A stretch of 64,000 nt of DNA from Thermanaeromonas sp. C210 (GCF_013167955.1 NZ_BLWF01000004.1:124001-188000), one strand, 5' to 3'. Shown: positions 46,382 to 55,903, counted from the first letter of the stretch. Program-made: numbers and translations. The notes: a model not told the origin generated them from the sequence alone.

Positions 46382-47482
46382 CTATTCTCTTAAGATTTTT
46401 TCCAGGCGGCTTGCATACTGTTTGCTTTCCTTGTCGTCCGTAATTATCTCTATCTGATCAGCATTGCGAACTCCCAGGCCAAGTTCTACCGCCCTCGATA
46501 TTTGTTCCTGCTTGAATATTGGTACCTCCATAATTTCCCTATTGCTTCCCAAATCTTTCAAAATAGCCAGACCTACGGCATCTAATGCTATACGGTCCCG
46601 GGAAAGGAGCATAACGTTAGCTTCCCTACTAGTTCCCCGGTCCGGCCCCCCGTCTACAAAGACATCAACTCCGTCCATCAAAACGAAGTCCGGCGTATAT
46701 GCCAGATTAATTTCAGCGATCATCTTTCCCATATGGGGTGAACTGTGGAGTTCGCTCATCAAAGAGTAGCCCCTGCGCGGAGTTATTCCTACCGCCAGCT
46801 TCAAAGACATACTGAAAACCCCTCCGTAAGCATGGGTCTTCAGGGTACAGGTGCCGATATTCACGTCTGCGTCTAAAACGGGCTTGGCCACATAAAATCC
46901 GTCCTTCCAGTGTAAACCTTCTCTCCAGAATTTCACCCAGCCGTCGGGAGAAAGCTTATCGTAGTTAATTAATGTTATCCCTAATTGTTCCCAAAGCTCG
47001 ATTACTCCTTTCTGCTTGAGTACATTTTCAGTCAGAGGGGGGCCGCTCCTTTCCCCGACGGCGATAGAGGATGGACCAGCCGCCTTCAATTCAATTAATA
47101 GCTGCCTGAGAGTATCGTTATGGGTAGAGCCTGGCGCAGGATCGGCGGTGTTAAAGTTGGGCTTCACAAGTATAGTCTTACCTTCGTATGCTAAAGGCCC
47201 CAGGAGCGTCAACAACCTCTTAACCCCTTCTTCCCTGTTCCGGGTCTTTACCATAAATACCTTTGATGTATCTGTCGGTTCTTTACCAGCCAAACCCGGT
47301 TCAGTGTTGGCGTAATAACTCGACTCTGAATTTCTCTCCATTTGCTGTTCCGTTTCCGTCCAGCTTCCAGGCCAGGCGCACGAGGCAAGCCCCGAGGCCG
47401 TCATGCCTAAACCAGTATAATAGCACATTCGTATAAATTCCCTACGATTTAATGCTCTATCTCCCAAAGTTAACCCCCTCAC
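46382..47482 (-). CDS. DUF362 domain protein with twin-arginine/lipoprotein-like signal
   Basis: A 366-residue protein of the DUF362 family. The N-terminus has ALNRREFIRMCYYTGLGMTASGLASC, which combines a twin-arginine-like RREFI motif, a hydrophobic stretch and a possible lipobox cysteine, so export is likely. Domain motifs include ILVKPNFNTADPAPG, KTHAYGGVFSMSLKLAVG and LMDGVDVFVDGGPDRG. No ferredoxin cysteines are present, unlike some DUF362 proteins. A TTG at 47467, six bases after GGGGG, may be the true start. Function unknown. Confidence 0.85.
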   Translation of the reverse strand: MRGLTLGDRALNRREFIRMCYYTGLGMTASGLASCAWPGSWTETEQQMERNSESSYYANTEPGLAGKEPTDTSKVFMVKTRNREEGVKRLLTLLGPLAYEGKTILVKPNFNTADPAPGSTHNDTLRQLLIELKAAGPSSIAVGERSGPPLTENVLKQKGVIELWEQLGITLINYDKLSPDGWVKFWREGLHWKDGFYVAKPVLDADVNIGTCTLKTHAYGGVFSMSLKLAVGITPRRGYSLMSELHSSPHMGKMIAEINLAYTPDFVLMDGVDVFVDGGPDRGTSREANVMLLSRDRIALDAVGLAILKDLGSNREIMEVPIFKQEQISRAVELGLGVRNADQIEIITDDKESKQYASRLEKILRE

Positions 47483-47622
47483 ATATTCCGGAGCTACTGG
47501 TCACCTGACGGCCGTTATCTTGTATATGCCCACCAGGTCCGCACGACCTGCCCCTGTCCTTCTGGCTGGTGGAACTGGCCCGGGACAATAACTGACCGCC
47601 GGTTTATCATGCAACCAAATCG

Positions 47623-47928
47623 CCTTTAATCTTGCGGAACTCAGCCCAGCGGTACGGTGAGAGCAAGAGACTAATGGCGGTGGAGGCTATCCTTAGTCCC
47701 TAGTATAACGAGTTTTTTCCTGCAAGGCCATGCAATTTTAGGGAGTTGGCCGTTTTTGGGCCGCTATCATCCTTGATATGTTGGTACAAGGGGCCGATAC
47801 AGGGCTACTGTTGAGGAGGCTGGCAATATCAATTATACGCGGCCTGAAGGAGCAAAAAGCCTCGGTAGGGTTGGTGAACTATTCAATTGCGAGGCACACA
47901 TCAGTAAAGGGTACCCCTAAGGGTACCC
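47623..47928. repeat. Dispersed ~310-bp non-coding repeat, copy 2
   Basis: Second copy of the element at 41852-42165, same orientation. It ends in GGGTACC-CCTAAG-GGTACCC, the same stem as copy 1 with a different loop. Conserved blocks run throughout, with no shared open frame. It lies between the DUF362 gene and the lipoprotein gene. Confidence 0.85.
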
Positions 47929-47986
47929 TTTACTTTAACCTCTACTCTACTGAGCTGGTCGCCGGCAGTCAACGTTTTCTGTCCTG

Positions 47987-48514
47987 TTAGTCATATCCTC
48001 CCTCTGGTGTCGGCAGCTGCTTGAATTCCTCTTTTGCTTCAATCATACCTATAATCTTATCAATCAGGTTGCGTAATTGCACGGCCTCCTGTGGCTGTGC
48101 ACTCATGTTCTGCCCGCCAGTAATGTCCTCCCAGTAGATCTCCTTGACCTTCCCGTCCATCCGTACCTTGAGGTAATAGGTGGGATAGGGGGTGACGTAG
48201 ACCTGGCCGAGCTTCTTCTGCCCAGGGGGAAATTCCTCGGGGTAGGCCAAAATGTTTATACGGCGCATTTCAGCGTACACGGCAGCCATTTCTTCCGGAG
48301 TGAGGGTAAGCCTGGTGGTCACCCTTCCAGCATTGATCAAGTCCTTGGTAAACGTGCCGGCAAAGGTATCCAGGACGTTTTTCGCCTCCACCCCGTATTT
48401 GAGGATGAAGTTAAAGTCTTCCGGGGGCGAGGTTTCAGCGGACTTGCCGCCGGAACCGCAGCCGGTAGCCAACAGGAGCCCGGCTGCCAGAACAATAGCG
48501 GCGAAAATCCTCAT
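47987..48514 (-). CDS. Predicted lipoprotein, unknown function
   Basis: A 175-residue protein with a clear lipoprotein signal: MRIFAAIVLAAGLLLATGCG, lipobox LATGC. The mature part is acidic and mixed, with LTPEEMAAVYAEMRRINIL and VYVTPYPTYYLKVRMDGKVKEI suggesting a small alpha/beta domain exposed at the cell surface. I do not recognise the family. GGAAGGTGAGAG precedes the ATG. Confidence 0.8.
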   Translation of the reverse strand: MRIFAAIVLAAGLLLATGCGSGGKSAETSPPEDFNFILKYGVEAKNVLDTFAGTFTKDLINAGRVTTRLTLTPEEMAAVYAEMRRINILAYPEEFPPGQKKLGQVYVTPYPTYYLKVRMDGKVKEIYWEDITGGQNMSAQPQEAVQLRNLIDKIIGMIEAKEEFKQLPTPEGGYD

Positions 48515-48639
48515 CTGCAGACTCTCACCTTCCTCCCCTACTTATAACTGTTCTCTTTTATAGACGGGAGTAACTACTATTTGGTTCCCTCCGCTAAAAT
48601 CTTCTCCGTTTCCGTTACCCCGTAAGATGGGGAGTCAGT

Positions 48640-48780
48640 TCCGGCAAGCCGCTACTAATGTCCACCTCTATCCGTACGCTCTGCCCCTTCAGGCTACCAG
48701 GGCGACGGAATTGACAATGGCCAGCATGGTTAACCACCCTTGAGGTCTTATACCCAACTTCTGCTCTTCATCGTAAGTAA
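48640..48780 (-). repeat. Second degenerate copy of the comM 5' end
   Basis: From the ATG at 48727 the minus strand reads MLAIVNSVALVA and then a stop, because one base is lost relative to comM; beyond the lesion VRIEVDIS reappears in another frame. The upstream part to about 48780 still resembles the comM leader but is more diverged (TTATACCCAACTTCTGCTCTTC). It is closer to the copy at 33.2 kb than to the intact gene in several places. Confidence 0.7.
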
Positions 48781-49045
48781 ACTTGCCGGATACCACCATT
48801 TGCCAGGGCCTACCCACTAGTTCATGGAACGACCGGTAACTTCCCTGAGGCGTGACTAATATTATATACCAGTGATTTCTAGTTGCCGCTCATACCTCCA
48901 TAGGCTGTCTAATCAGGAAGTAATGCCAGGCAAATAGATAACATATTTCGGGAGCTTCTGCCCAAGGCTCAAGAAGACTATCCGGCTCCAGCGGTGGCGG
49001 CAGGGGCAATGGTACGGAAACAAGAACGGGGGGATATGTGTTTCA
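48781..49045. other. Intergenic stretch before the sugar operon
   Basis: About 265 bases with no supported gene. The sequence just before the deacetylase gene is GC-richer and reads open in frame for about 45 codons, perhaps a gene remnant. No clear terminator or promoter was found. Confidence 0.4.
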
Positions 49046-49708
49046 ATGACCTGTTCCTGGACTTATGAGCACTACCGTTTCTGTATAGCCAAAGCCCAGG
49101 ACCAAGGCTATATCCTGCTTCCGTTTAAAGAGGTTGCCAGTTACCCGGAGTCGCAACCTTTGATTATTCTAAGGCATGATATCGACCGTTCCCTCACTAG
49201 AGCTTTGGCCATGGCCAGGATAGAAAGAGAATTAGGGGTGAGGGCTACCTATTTTGTCAGGGTGCACGCACCCACATATAACGTTTTTGAGTATAACGCT
49301 TACCGGGCCCTGAAGGAAATACAATCCCTGGGGCATGAAATCGGTCTGCACTTTGAAGCCGTGGATTTCGGCCACATTAACGGCGAAGCCCCGCTGGAAG
49401 TCTTCCGGCGGGAAAAGGCGGTGCTGGAAACGGCCCTCGATATAACCGTCGTTTCGGCGGCTGCTCATGGTGAACACAGCCGGTCAGGCCCCGGGCATAA
49501 CCGCGATTTCTTCCAGTGCTTCACCAAGGAACAGGTTGGTATCAAGTACGATGCCTATGATACCGCATTCACAAAGGAAATGAAGTACATCTCCGATAGT
49601 TACGGCATCTGGCAAGAAGGTTGTATGTGTAACCATATCGGTAAATACCCGCGCCTGCAGATCCTGGTCCACCCCTGCTGGTGGTTCAAGGATCACCCCT
49701 TTGAATAG
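49046..49708 (+). CDS. Polysaccharide deacetylase-like protein
   Basis: A 220-residue protein related to NodB-fold deacetylases: LIILRHDIDRSLTRALAMA carries the HDID metal/catalytic motif, VRATYFVRVHAPTYN the following strand, and GHEIGLHFEAVDFG the metal His region; ILVHPCWWF near the end gives the late catalytic His. GGGGGGAT lies before the ATG. It is first in the sugar operon and likely acts on a surface-glycan precursor or product. Confidence 0.82.
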   Translation: MTCSWTYEHYRFCIAKAQDQGYILLPFKEVASYPESQPLIILRHDIDRSLTRALAMARIERELGVRATYFVRVHAPTYNVFEYNAYRALKEIQSLGHEIGLHFEAVDFGHINGEAPLEVFRREKAVLETALDITVVSAAAHGEHSRSGPGHNRDFFQCFTKEQVGIKYDAYDTAFTKEMKYISDSYGIWQEGCMCNHIGKYPRLQILVHPCWWFKDHPFE

Positions 49709-49767
49709 CCCTGCCGGCTTTTGCCCAATTAGTAGGGATTTAGACAAATAAAAGGAGCGTAGAAACA

Positions 49768-50745
49768 ATGAAGCATGTTCTGGTAACCGGGGGGGCAGGG
49801 TTCATAGGTTCCAACTTGGTGCGGATGCTGGTTAATGATTACGGGTGCGAGGTCACGGTCCTCGATAACATGTATACAGGTTGCCCGGAAAATTTAGGGC
49901 AACAGGGAATTGCCACCGGCGTCCAGCTTGTTACCGGCACCGTGTTGGACCAACCCCTCGTCAGAAAGCTTATCCAGGGAAAGGACACCATCTTTCACCT
50001 GGCGGCCGTGAACATTACTGCTTCAATGGAGAATGCAAGGGCAGATTTAGAAACCAATATTATCGGCACCTATAACGTCTTAGAAGCGGCGCACCAGGCG
50101 GGTGTTGCCAGGGTCGTTTACGCCTCGACTGCATCCGTATACGGCAACCCGGAGTATCTGCCGGTATGCGAAGAAGATAGGGTACGATTTCTCAACTTTT
50201 ATGCCGCCAGCAAGTACGCCGGCGAATGTTACGCCCAGGTATTTTACGAACAATACGACTTGCCGGTTACGGTGGTGCGCTATTCAAATGTTTATGGTTA
50301 CAACCAGCGGCCTGAGAACCCTTATGCGGGTGTGGTAGCCAGGTTTATCAACTGGGCACTGCACGATGCACCTTTAAGAATCTACGGCGACGGCAGCCAG
50401 ACCCGGGACTTTACCTTTATCGCCGATGCCTGCCGGGCGACGGTGCTGGCGGCTTTATGTCCCCAGGCCGTTGGCAAGGTCTACAATATCGCTACCGGTA
50501 CAGAAACAACCATTAATGAGCTTGCGCGGATAGTTATCGAACTTACCAGCAGTAAAAGCAAAGTCCTTTACGAGGATAGGCGTCCCATTGATAATGTTCA
50601 CCGCCGGGTGCTAAACGTGGAAAAAGCCAGAAAGGAACTTGGATTCTTCCCTGAATGGACCCTCACCAGGGGGCTACAGGAAACCATCAATTGGGCCCGG
50701 AGCCTTGCCATTGATAAAGGCATTTCCGGGGGGTTACCGGCATGA
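49768..50745 (+). CDS. NAD-dependent nucleotide-sugar epimerase/dehydratase (GalE/WbpP-like)
   Basis: Short-chain dehydrogenase fold of the extended type, 325 residues. The NAD loop LVTGGAGFIGSNLV (5-18) and the catalytic pattern YASTASVYGNPEY and FYAASKYAGECYAQ (Tyr-x3-Lys) are present. It probably epimerises a UDP-N-acetyl hexosamine for the pathway encoded next. AAAGGAG precedes the ATG, and its stop overlaps wbpA by four bases. Confidence 0.9.
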   Translation: MKHVLVTGGAGFIGSNLVRMLVNDYGCEVTVLDNMYTGCPENLGQQGIATGVQLVTGTVLDQPLVRKLIQGKDTIFHLAAVNITASMENARADLETNIIGTYNVLEAAHQAGVARVVYASTASVYGNPEYLPVCEEDRVRFLNFYAASKYAGECYAQVFYEQYDLPVTVVRYSNVYGYNQRPENPYAGVVARFINWALHDAPLRIYGDGSQTRDFTFIADACRATVLAALCPQAVGKVYNIATGTETTINELARIVIELTSSKSKVLYEDRRPIDNVHRRVLNVEKARKELGFFPEWTLTRGLQETINWARSLAIDKGISGGLPA

Positions 50746-52091
50746 CTGCTGAACCAGTTATAACCGGAGCGTTCCAGAAGACACCTAAGGACAGTCTATT
50801 GCAGAAGATAAAAGGTAAAAGTGCCGTTGTCGGGATTGTCGGGCTGGGTTATGTTGGGCTCCCTTTAGCCCTGGAAATGGCCAGGGCCGGTTACCAGGTA
50901 ATCGGCATCGAAGAAAACCCTTTCCGGGTGCAAAAAGTCAACCGTGGTGAAAGTTATATTACCGATGTGCCGGACCAGGAGCTGCAGTTCCTGGTAAAAA
51001 GCGGAGCCATAGCTGCGGTTAACGATTTTTCCTGCGTGCCGGCAATAGATATTATCATAATCTGTGTACCTACCCCCTTGACCAGGAACCTCGTGCCAGA
51101 TTTGCAATACGTGGAAAATGTAACGCGAAGTATTGCTGCCGGGCTCAGGCGCGGCCAGCTGGTAAGCCTGGAGTCAACTACCTATCCTGGAACTGTGGAA
51201 GAGGTTATACTGCCAATACTGGAAAGCTCAGGGTTAAAAGCCGAGATAGATTTTTTCCTGGTCCATTCTCCCGAGAGGGTAGACCCCGGGAACAAGCGCT
51301 ACACCATGAAAAATACGTCCAGGGTCGTAGGAGCCATCGGACCGGCTTCCCTGGAAGTGGCCCTGAGCTTTTACAGTCAAACTGTAGAAAAAGTAGTACC
51401 CGTTTCCAGCACAAGGACTGCCGAGCTGGTTAAGGTTTTCGAGAATACCTTCCGGGCGGTCAACATTGCCCTGGTTAACGAGCTGGCCATGCTCTGTGAC
51501 CTAATGGAACTCAATGTCTGGGAGGTTCTCGATGCCGCTTTTACCAAACCCTTCGGTATCATACCCTTTTATCCCGGTCCGGGGGTGGGCGGTCATTGCA
51601 TACCCGTTGACCCCCATTACCTGGAATGGAAAGCCAGGGAATTGAATTTCAATACCCACTTTATCGCCCTGGCGGGAGAAATCAACCGCAAAATGCCGGA
51701 ATTCGTGCAGCGAAAGGCCCTGCGGATTTTGAACAACATGGGCATCCCCGCGTCCCGGGCCCAGATACTGGTTTTAGGGGTCGCCTACAAAAAGGATGTT
51801 GCCGACAGCCGTGAATCCCCGGCTATCCAGGTCATTCGCCTCTTACTAAGGGATGGGGCGCGCGTTCTCTACCACGACGAGCTGGTTAAAAGGATCCAAG
51901 ACCGTGAATTGGATATGGCCTCGACGCCCCTAAGCGAAGAGGTGATCAGGGCCAGTGACCTGGTTATTATCACCACAGATCATTCCCACCTCGATTATCA
52001 ATGGGTGGTGGAGAAGGCCAAACACGTGCTCGACACCCGCAACGCCACGCGTTACGTTGCTAACAACCGGGAGAGGATAACGCTGCTATGA
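50742..52091 (+). CDS. wbpA: UDP-N-acetyl-D-glucosamine 6-dehydrogenase (WbpA-like)
   Basis: Oxidises the C6 hydroxyl of UDP-GlcNAc to the uronic acid with two NAD. The 449-residue chain has VVGIVGLGYVGLPLALEMA (NAD loop), IIICVPTPLTRNLVPDL, the catalytic VGGHCIPVDPHYLEWKA and the C-terminal VLGVAYKKDVADSRESPA. Overlaps with both neighbours (ATGA) indicate one transcript. The pairing with WbpB- and WbpD-like genes supports GlcNAc over glucose as substrate. Confidence 0.92.
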   Translation: MTAEPVITGAFQKTPKDSLLQKIKGKSAVVGIVGLGYVGLPLALEMARAGYQVIGIEENPFRVQKVNRGESYITDVPDQELQFLVKSGAIAAVNDFSCVPAIDIIIICVPTPLTRNLVPDLQYVENVTRSIAAGLRRGQLVSLESTTYPGTVEEVILPILESSGLKAEIDFFLVHSPERVDPGNKRYTMKNTSRVVGAIGPASLEVALSFYSQTVEKVVPVSSTRTAELVKVFENTFRAVNIALVNELAMLCDLMELNVWEVLDAAFTKPFGIIPFYPGPGVGGHCIPVDPHYLEWKARELNFNTHFIALAGEINRKMPEFVQRKALRILNNMGIPASRAQILVLGVAYKKDVADSRESPAIQVIRLLLRDGARVLYHDELVKRIQDRELDMASTPLSEEVIRASDLVIITTDHSHLDYQWVVEKAKHVLDTRNATRYVANNRERITLL

Positions 52092-53092
52092 TGGTCGGTG
52101 TGATCGGAGCAGGCAACTGGGGCAAAAACCTGGTGCGTACCTTCTTTTCCCTGGGCCGGCTTGCCGGGGTAGCGGAAATAAACCCGGCAACAAGGCAATG
52201 GCTGGTGGCTGCATATCCCGGCCTGCCCGTGTACTCAGATTACGGGGACCTGCTGGCCTGCGATATTGCCGCGGTGGCCATTGCCACACCGGCGGCCACC
52301 CATTACCAGGTGGCCCGGGAAGCCCTGCTGGCGGGAAAGGACGTATTTGTGGAGAAACCGCTAGCCCTTTCCCGGGCGGAGGCCGAAGAACTGGTTGCCC
52401 TGGCGGAAAACAAGAACCGCATCCTGATGGTGGGACATCTCCTGCTCTACCAGCCGGCCGTCCAGTGGTTGAAACGTTACCTCGAGGCAGGGGTTATCGG
52501 GCCGGTGGCCTTTCTAACCCAGGAACGCCTCAAACTGGGGCGAGTGCGGTCAGCCGAGAATGTGCTATGGAGTTTCGGCGTTCACGATATCGCCGTGCTC
52601 CTCTACCTGGTAGGGCAAAAACCCCAGCAGGTAAAAGCCAGCGGGCAGTGTTTCCTGCAAAAAGAGATTGCAGACGACGTCTACCTGCACCTGAGGTTTC
52701 CCGGTGGTATTGCAGCCCACCTGCATGTATCGTGGCTGTGGCCCGAGCAGCGACGCCTCCTTACCATCGCGGGTTCTAAAGCCATGCTTGTTTACGACGA
52801 GGTGCAACAGCGATTAACCCTGCACAAGAAGCGGATAACCCCCGACCTGCAGAACGAAGACGCCGGCAGTGAAGTCGTTTTTCAGGGGGAGGGGGAACCC
52901 CTATTGCTGGAGTGCCGCCATTTCCTGAATAGGGTTGCGGACCGCCGCCGGCCGCTCTCCGACGGTAAGGGTGCCCTGGAGGTAATCGCCGTGCTGGAAG
53001 AAGCAGAAAAACAGTTAAAGGAAGATGGGAAATGGAGCGGAAAGATTATTTCGTCCACGAATCAGCCTGCATCGATGCCGGGGCCAGAATAG
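52088..53092 (+). CDS. wbpB: Gfo/Idh/MocA oxidoreductase, WbpB-like 3-dehydrogenase
   Basis: Rossmann-fold oxidoreductase (334 residues) with [37 protein letters not shown] and the [14 protein letters not shown] motif holding the conserved catalytic Lys-Pro. In the Wbp pathway it oxidises C3 of UDP-GlcNAcA to the keto sugar. It overlaps wbpA by four bases and the next gene by 61 bases. Confidence 0.88.
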   Translation: MMVGVIGAGNWGKNLVRTFFSLGRLAGVAEINPATRQWLVAAYPGLPVYSDYGDLLACDIAAVAIATPAATHYQVAREALLAGKDVFVEKPLALSRAEAEELVALAENKNRILMVGHLLLYQPAVQWLKRYLEAGVIGPVAFLTQERLKLGRVRSAENVLWSFGVHDIAVLLYLVGQKPQQVKASGQCFLQKEIADDVYLHLRFPGGIAAHLHVSWLWPEQRRLLTIAGSKAMLVYDEVQQRLTLHKKRITPDLQNEDAGSEVVFQGEGEPLLLECRHFLNRVADRRRPLSDGKGALEVIAVLEEAEKQLKEDGKWSGKIISSTNQPASMPGPE

Positions 53093-53640
53093 GCAAAGGC
53101 ACAAGAATATGGCACTTCAGCCATGTGATGAGCGGTGCCGAAATAGGAGAAAACTGCACCCTGGGCCAAAACGTCTTTGTGGCCAGTAACGTAAAAATAG
53201 GCAACAACGTTAAAATCCAGAATAACGTTTCTGTGTATGAAGGAGTCACCTTGGAAGACGACGTTTTCCTCGGCCCAAGTATGGTCTTTACCAATATCAA
53301 GACGCCCCGTGCCGCCTATCCCCGGAACACCAGCGACGACTACGTCCGCACTCTGGTAAAAAGGGGGGCCAGCATCGGTGCCAACGCGACTGTAATCTGC
53401 GGGGTGACTATAGGGGAATGGGCTTTCGTAGCAGCAGGGGCGGTGGTGACCAGGGACGTGCCGCCTTACACCCTGGTTGCCGGTGTGCCTGCCAGGCTTT
53501 GCGGCTGGGCCTGCGAGTGCGGCCGGCCTTTACGTTTCGAGGGCAGGAGAGCCGCCTGTATTGAATGCGGCAAGAGGTACGAGAAACGCGGCAAGAAAAC
53601 TATCGTCAGGATAGGCGGGGTGGGCGATGGGTCAGGTTAA
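53032..53640 (+). CDS. wbpD: Left-handed beta-helix N-acetyltransferase, WbpD-like
   Basis: Hexapeptide-repeat acyltransferase, 202 residues. The repeats run from [20 protein letters not shown] to [21 protein letters not shown], and the motif RIWHFSHV with the catalytic His is typical of WbpD. A C-terminal extension with CECGRPLRF and [10 protein letters not shown] looks like a small zinc ribbon. It acetylates the 3-amino group of the diacetamido uronic acid. Its start lies inside the preceding gene and the wbpE stump starts inside its end. Confidence 0.9.
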   Translation: MERKDYFVHESACIDAGARIGKGTRIWHFSHVMSGAEIGENCTLGQNVFVASNVKIGNNVKIQNNVSVYEGVTLEDDVFLGPSMVFTNIKTPRAAYPRNTSDDYVRTLVKRGASIGANATVICGVTIGEWAFVAAGAVVTRDVPPYTLVAGVPARLCGWACECGRPLRFEGRRAACIECGKRYEKRGKKTIVRIGGVGDGSG

Positions 53641-53755
53641 AATTCCCCTGCTGGATCTTACCCCGGAGATTGAGACCCTCCGGGAGGAGCTGACGTCTGT
53701 CGTCGACCTGATCATGCATCAGGGGCCAGCAAGCCGCCGCTTATTACTTAGCTGA
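53627..53755 (+). pseudogene. wbpE: WbpE-like aminotransferase, N-terminal stump only
   Basis: The ATG at 53627 overlaps the end of wbpD and opens [27 protein letters not shown], the usual start of DegT/DnrJ/EryC1 aminotransferases such as WbpE, which supplies the 3-amino group. After about 30 codons the similarity ends and a stop follows at 53753-53755. The remaining ~330 residues are absent, so the pathway lacks this step here. The next 96 bases hold nothing I can identify. Confidence 0.7.
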
Positions 53756-53851
53756 ACCGGCTTTGCATGATGAGCCGTTTGCGCGAAGTGGTCCAGCGCC
53801 CAGCGCCGATATTTTCCCCGAGCCAGCCCGTTTTGCGGATTGGCACGTGAC

Positions 53852-54541
53852 CTACCGTCCAGCCTTGCCAGCAAGTGCCGGGGCTACCCTCACTTGTTGA
53901 AACCAATAGCCGTCGTGCAAGACTTGGCTTTCCATTTCTAGGGAGAGGGGGAAAGAAAAGATAGGACCATCTGTCACTACGGTGTGAAATTCCCCCTGCT
54001 CGCCCATGGGATCCACCCCCGAGCGCTCCATCCTATCGATAATTTCCTCGTCCAGGGTTTTCCCCAGAAGGCTTTTGTCCAGGATGTCATCTTTAACCGC
54101 GATAATCGTGGCTTTAAAGCCCAGCTCCAGGAACTCTCTCAAAAGTTCGCGATGAGGTTTTTTCCACAGGGGCAGGAAGGGAAAAATGCCCGCCGAAGAA
54201 CAGGTATTCTCTACCCATTCCCGGTGGGCTTCCAGATCGATATCGCCGAAGACACCGGCCTCAATCCCCTGTTCCTTAAGTTGACGGAGCACCGATATAA
54301 ATACGGCAGTATAGTCCTCCCACGAAGTTGCCCGGGTAACTAGGGGAATGCCGAGGGCCGCGGATTGACGGTGCAGCAGGTCCAAGGGCAGGCCGTGGGC
54401 CCGGGTCTTATCTCCCCCTTCCGCCAGGGTGGTAAATAGCGCCCGCGGCTTCCCACCCTCCCGGATGGCGTAATACAAGGCCAGGCAGGAGTCTTTTCCC
54501 CCGCTCCACGAGCAGAAAAAAGGCAAGCCCTTGATGGACAC
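53852..54541 (-). CDS. AANH/Dph6-type ATP-binding protein (DUF71) in a cobalamin uptake operon
   Basis: PP-loop ATP pyrophosphatase fold, 229 residues. The PP-loop is FFCSWSGGKDSCLALYYA (about 9-25); IEAGVFGDIDLEAHREWVE and GVDPMGEQGEFHTVVTDGP are the diphthamide-synthase (Dph6) signatures. Bacteria have no diphthamide, so the true substrate differs. Being last in a B12-riboswitch operon, it may modify a corrinoid side chain, an inference from context. It starts 52 bases after the ATPase stop. Confidence 0.85.
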   Translation of the reverse strand: MSIKGLPFFCSWSGGKDSCLALYYAIREGGKPRALFTTLAEGGDKTRAHGLPLDLLHRQSAALGIPLVTRATSWEDYTAVFISVLRQLKEQGIEAGVFGDIDLEAHREWVENTCSSAGIFPFLPLWKKPHRELLREFLELGFKATIIAVKDDILDKSLLGKTLDEEIIDRMERSGVDPMGEQGEFHTVVTDGPIFSFPLSLEMESQVLHDGYWFQQVRVAPALAGKAGR

Positions 54542-54593
54542 GAAAATGCCCCCTTTGTCTTATTTAGCTTTCATTCCAGTCCACAGATCCACA

Positions 54594-55898
54594 TTACTCG
54601 GATAGCGTAATACCCTTAGCGAAATGACTTTGGATGGCCTCTAAGGCGGAGGTCTCGCTCGGCACCGAGCAAGCTCCCTTCTCTATCATTCGCTTATAGA
54701 CCTTTGTGGCCGCTCCTCCGGTGTAATCCCTTTCCTCAATGGGGCTTTCGTCTACCAGAAATACGGGCAGGCCGCCGGACAGGGCCTCCTCAAGAGCGTA
54801 AAGGTTGCGGATATTTCCCTGGCCGAAGGGCACGCTGGCCAAGAGGGCGCAATCCGCCTTCTTCATTAGGGCCAGGTTGCGCCGGTGGTCTTCGTCGCCG
54901 ATGGGAACAAAGGGGGGTATTTCCACCATCTCAATCCCCAAAAGCCTCCCCTGTTCCCAGTCCCGGTCGCCCCGGTTCAGGACGCCGGCCGTAACCTTCC
55001 ACCCCCGGCAGAACATGGCCTCCATTAACCCGGCCGCCGTCCCTCCCCCGCCCACCAGGTGCACCGCAGGGCGGGAGTTACCGGACGTCCTCCCTGCGCT
55101 TCTACGGGGCAACAAGGTTACAAAAAGCCGCCCGTTCCCGGGGTGACGGCTGAGGAGGATTTCGCTATTGTAAGCCTTCCTTATGTTAGGCGTAGTAATC
55201 ACCTTCTCCGGGGGACCGACGTCCACAATCTTGCCCCCGCTTAAAAGGATCACCCGCGGGAAATACTGGGCGGCCAGGTTCAAATCGTGGATGACCGCTA
55301 TGATAGATATATTCTTGATGCGGTTGAGGTAGGCAAGTAAATCCAGTATTTCCACCTGGTAAGTAATATCCAGGTGGGAAGTAGGCTCGTCCAGAAGGAG
55401 AACTTCGGGTTCCTGGGCTAAGGCCCGGGCAATAATAACCCGCTGCCTCTCTCCTCCGCTCAGGCTGGACACCGGACGTTCCGCCAGGTGCAGGATCGAA
55501 GTAAGTTCCATGGCTTCACGTACAATGGCCAGGTCCCGCCAGCTTTCGCGCCTCAACAGCCCGGACAGGTGGGGCTGGCGGCCCATAAGAACAACTTCAG
55601 CCACTGTAAAGTCAAATTCCGTGACCGTTTCCTGGGGCACCACGGCCATACGCTTAGCCGTTTCCCGGGGCGAATACTCCCACAAATCCCGTCCGTCGAG
55701 CATAACTGCCCCCCGCTGGGGGCGAAGGGCGCGATCAAGACATTTAATAAGGGTGGATTTACCGGAACCGTTGGGTCCTATCACGGCTATCATTTCCCCC
55801 GGCCGCACCCGGAAAGTTATTCCCTCTAAGGCCGGGACGGAACTGTAGCTGTAGGTAATTCCGTGAACATCCAGTAGAACTTGGCCCAAGACCCCCAC
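54594..55898 (-). CDS. Cobalamin ABC transporter ATPase (BtuD-like) with extra C-terminal domain
   Basis: ABC ATPase with Walker A AVIGPNGSGKSTLIKCL (about 35-51), signature SSLSGGERQRVII (about 140-152) and Walker B EVLLLDEPTSHLD. The ATPase part ends near residue 260. A further ~165 residues follow with HLVGGGGTAAGLMEAMFCRG and LASVPFGQGNIRNLYALEEAL, a Rossmann-like domain found fused to corrinoid-transport ATPases in some clostridia. It follows the permease by five bases. Confidence 0.88.
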   Translation of the reverse strand: MGVLGQVLLDVHGITYSYSSVPALEGITFRVRPGEMIAVIGPNGSGKSTLIKCLDRALRPQRGAVMLDGRDLWEYSPRETAKRMAVVPQETVTEFDFTVAEVVLMGRQPHLSGLLRRESWRDLAIVREAMELTSILHLAERPVSSLSGGERQRVIIARALAQEPEVLLLDEPTSHLDITYQVEILDLLAYLNRIKNISIIAVIHDLNLAAQYFPRVILLSGGKIVDVGPPEKVITTPNIRKAYNSEILLSRHPGNGRLFVTLLPRRSAGRTSGNSRPAVHLVGGGGTAAGLMEAMFCRGWKVTAGVLNRGDRDWEQGRLLGIEMVEIPPFVPIGDEDHRRNLALMKKADCALLASVPFGQGNIRNLYALEEALSGGLPVFLVDESPIEERDYTGGAATKVYKRMIEKGACSVPSETSALEAIQSHFAKGITLSE

Positions 55899-55903
55899 CT
55901 GCC

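Noticed and set aside
47778-47990. Plus-strand 70-codon open frame overlapping repeat copy 2
   Set aside because: The frame is not kept in repeat copy 1, so it is not a protein encoded by the element.
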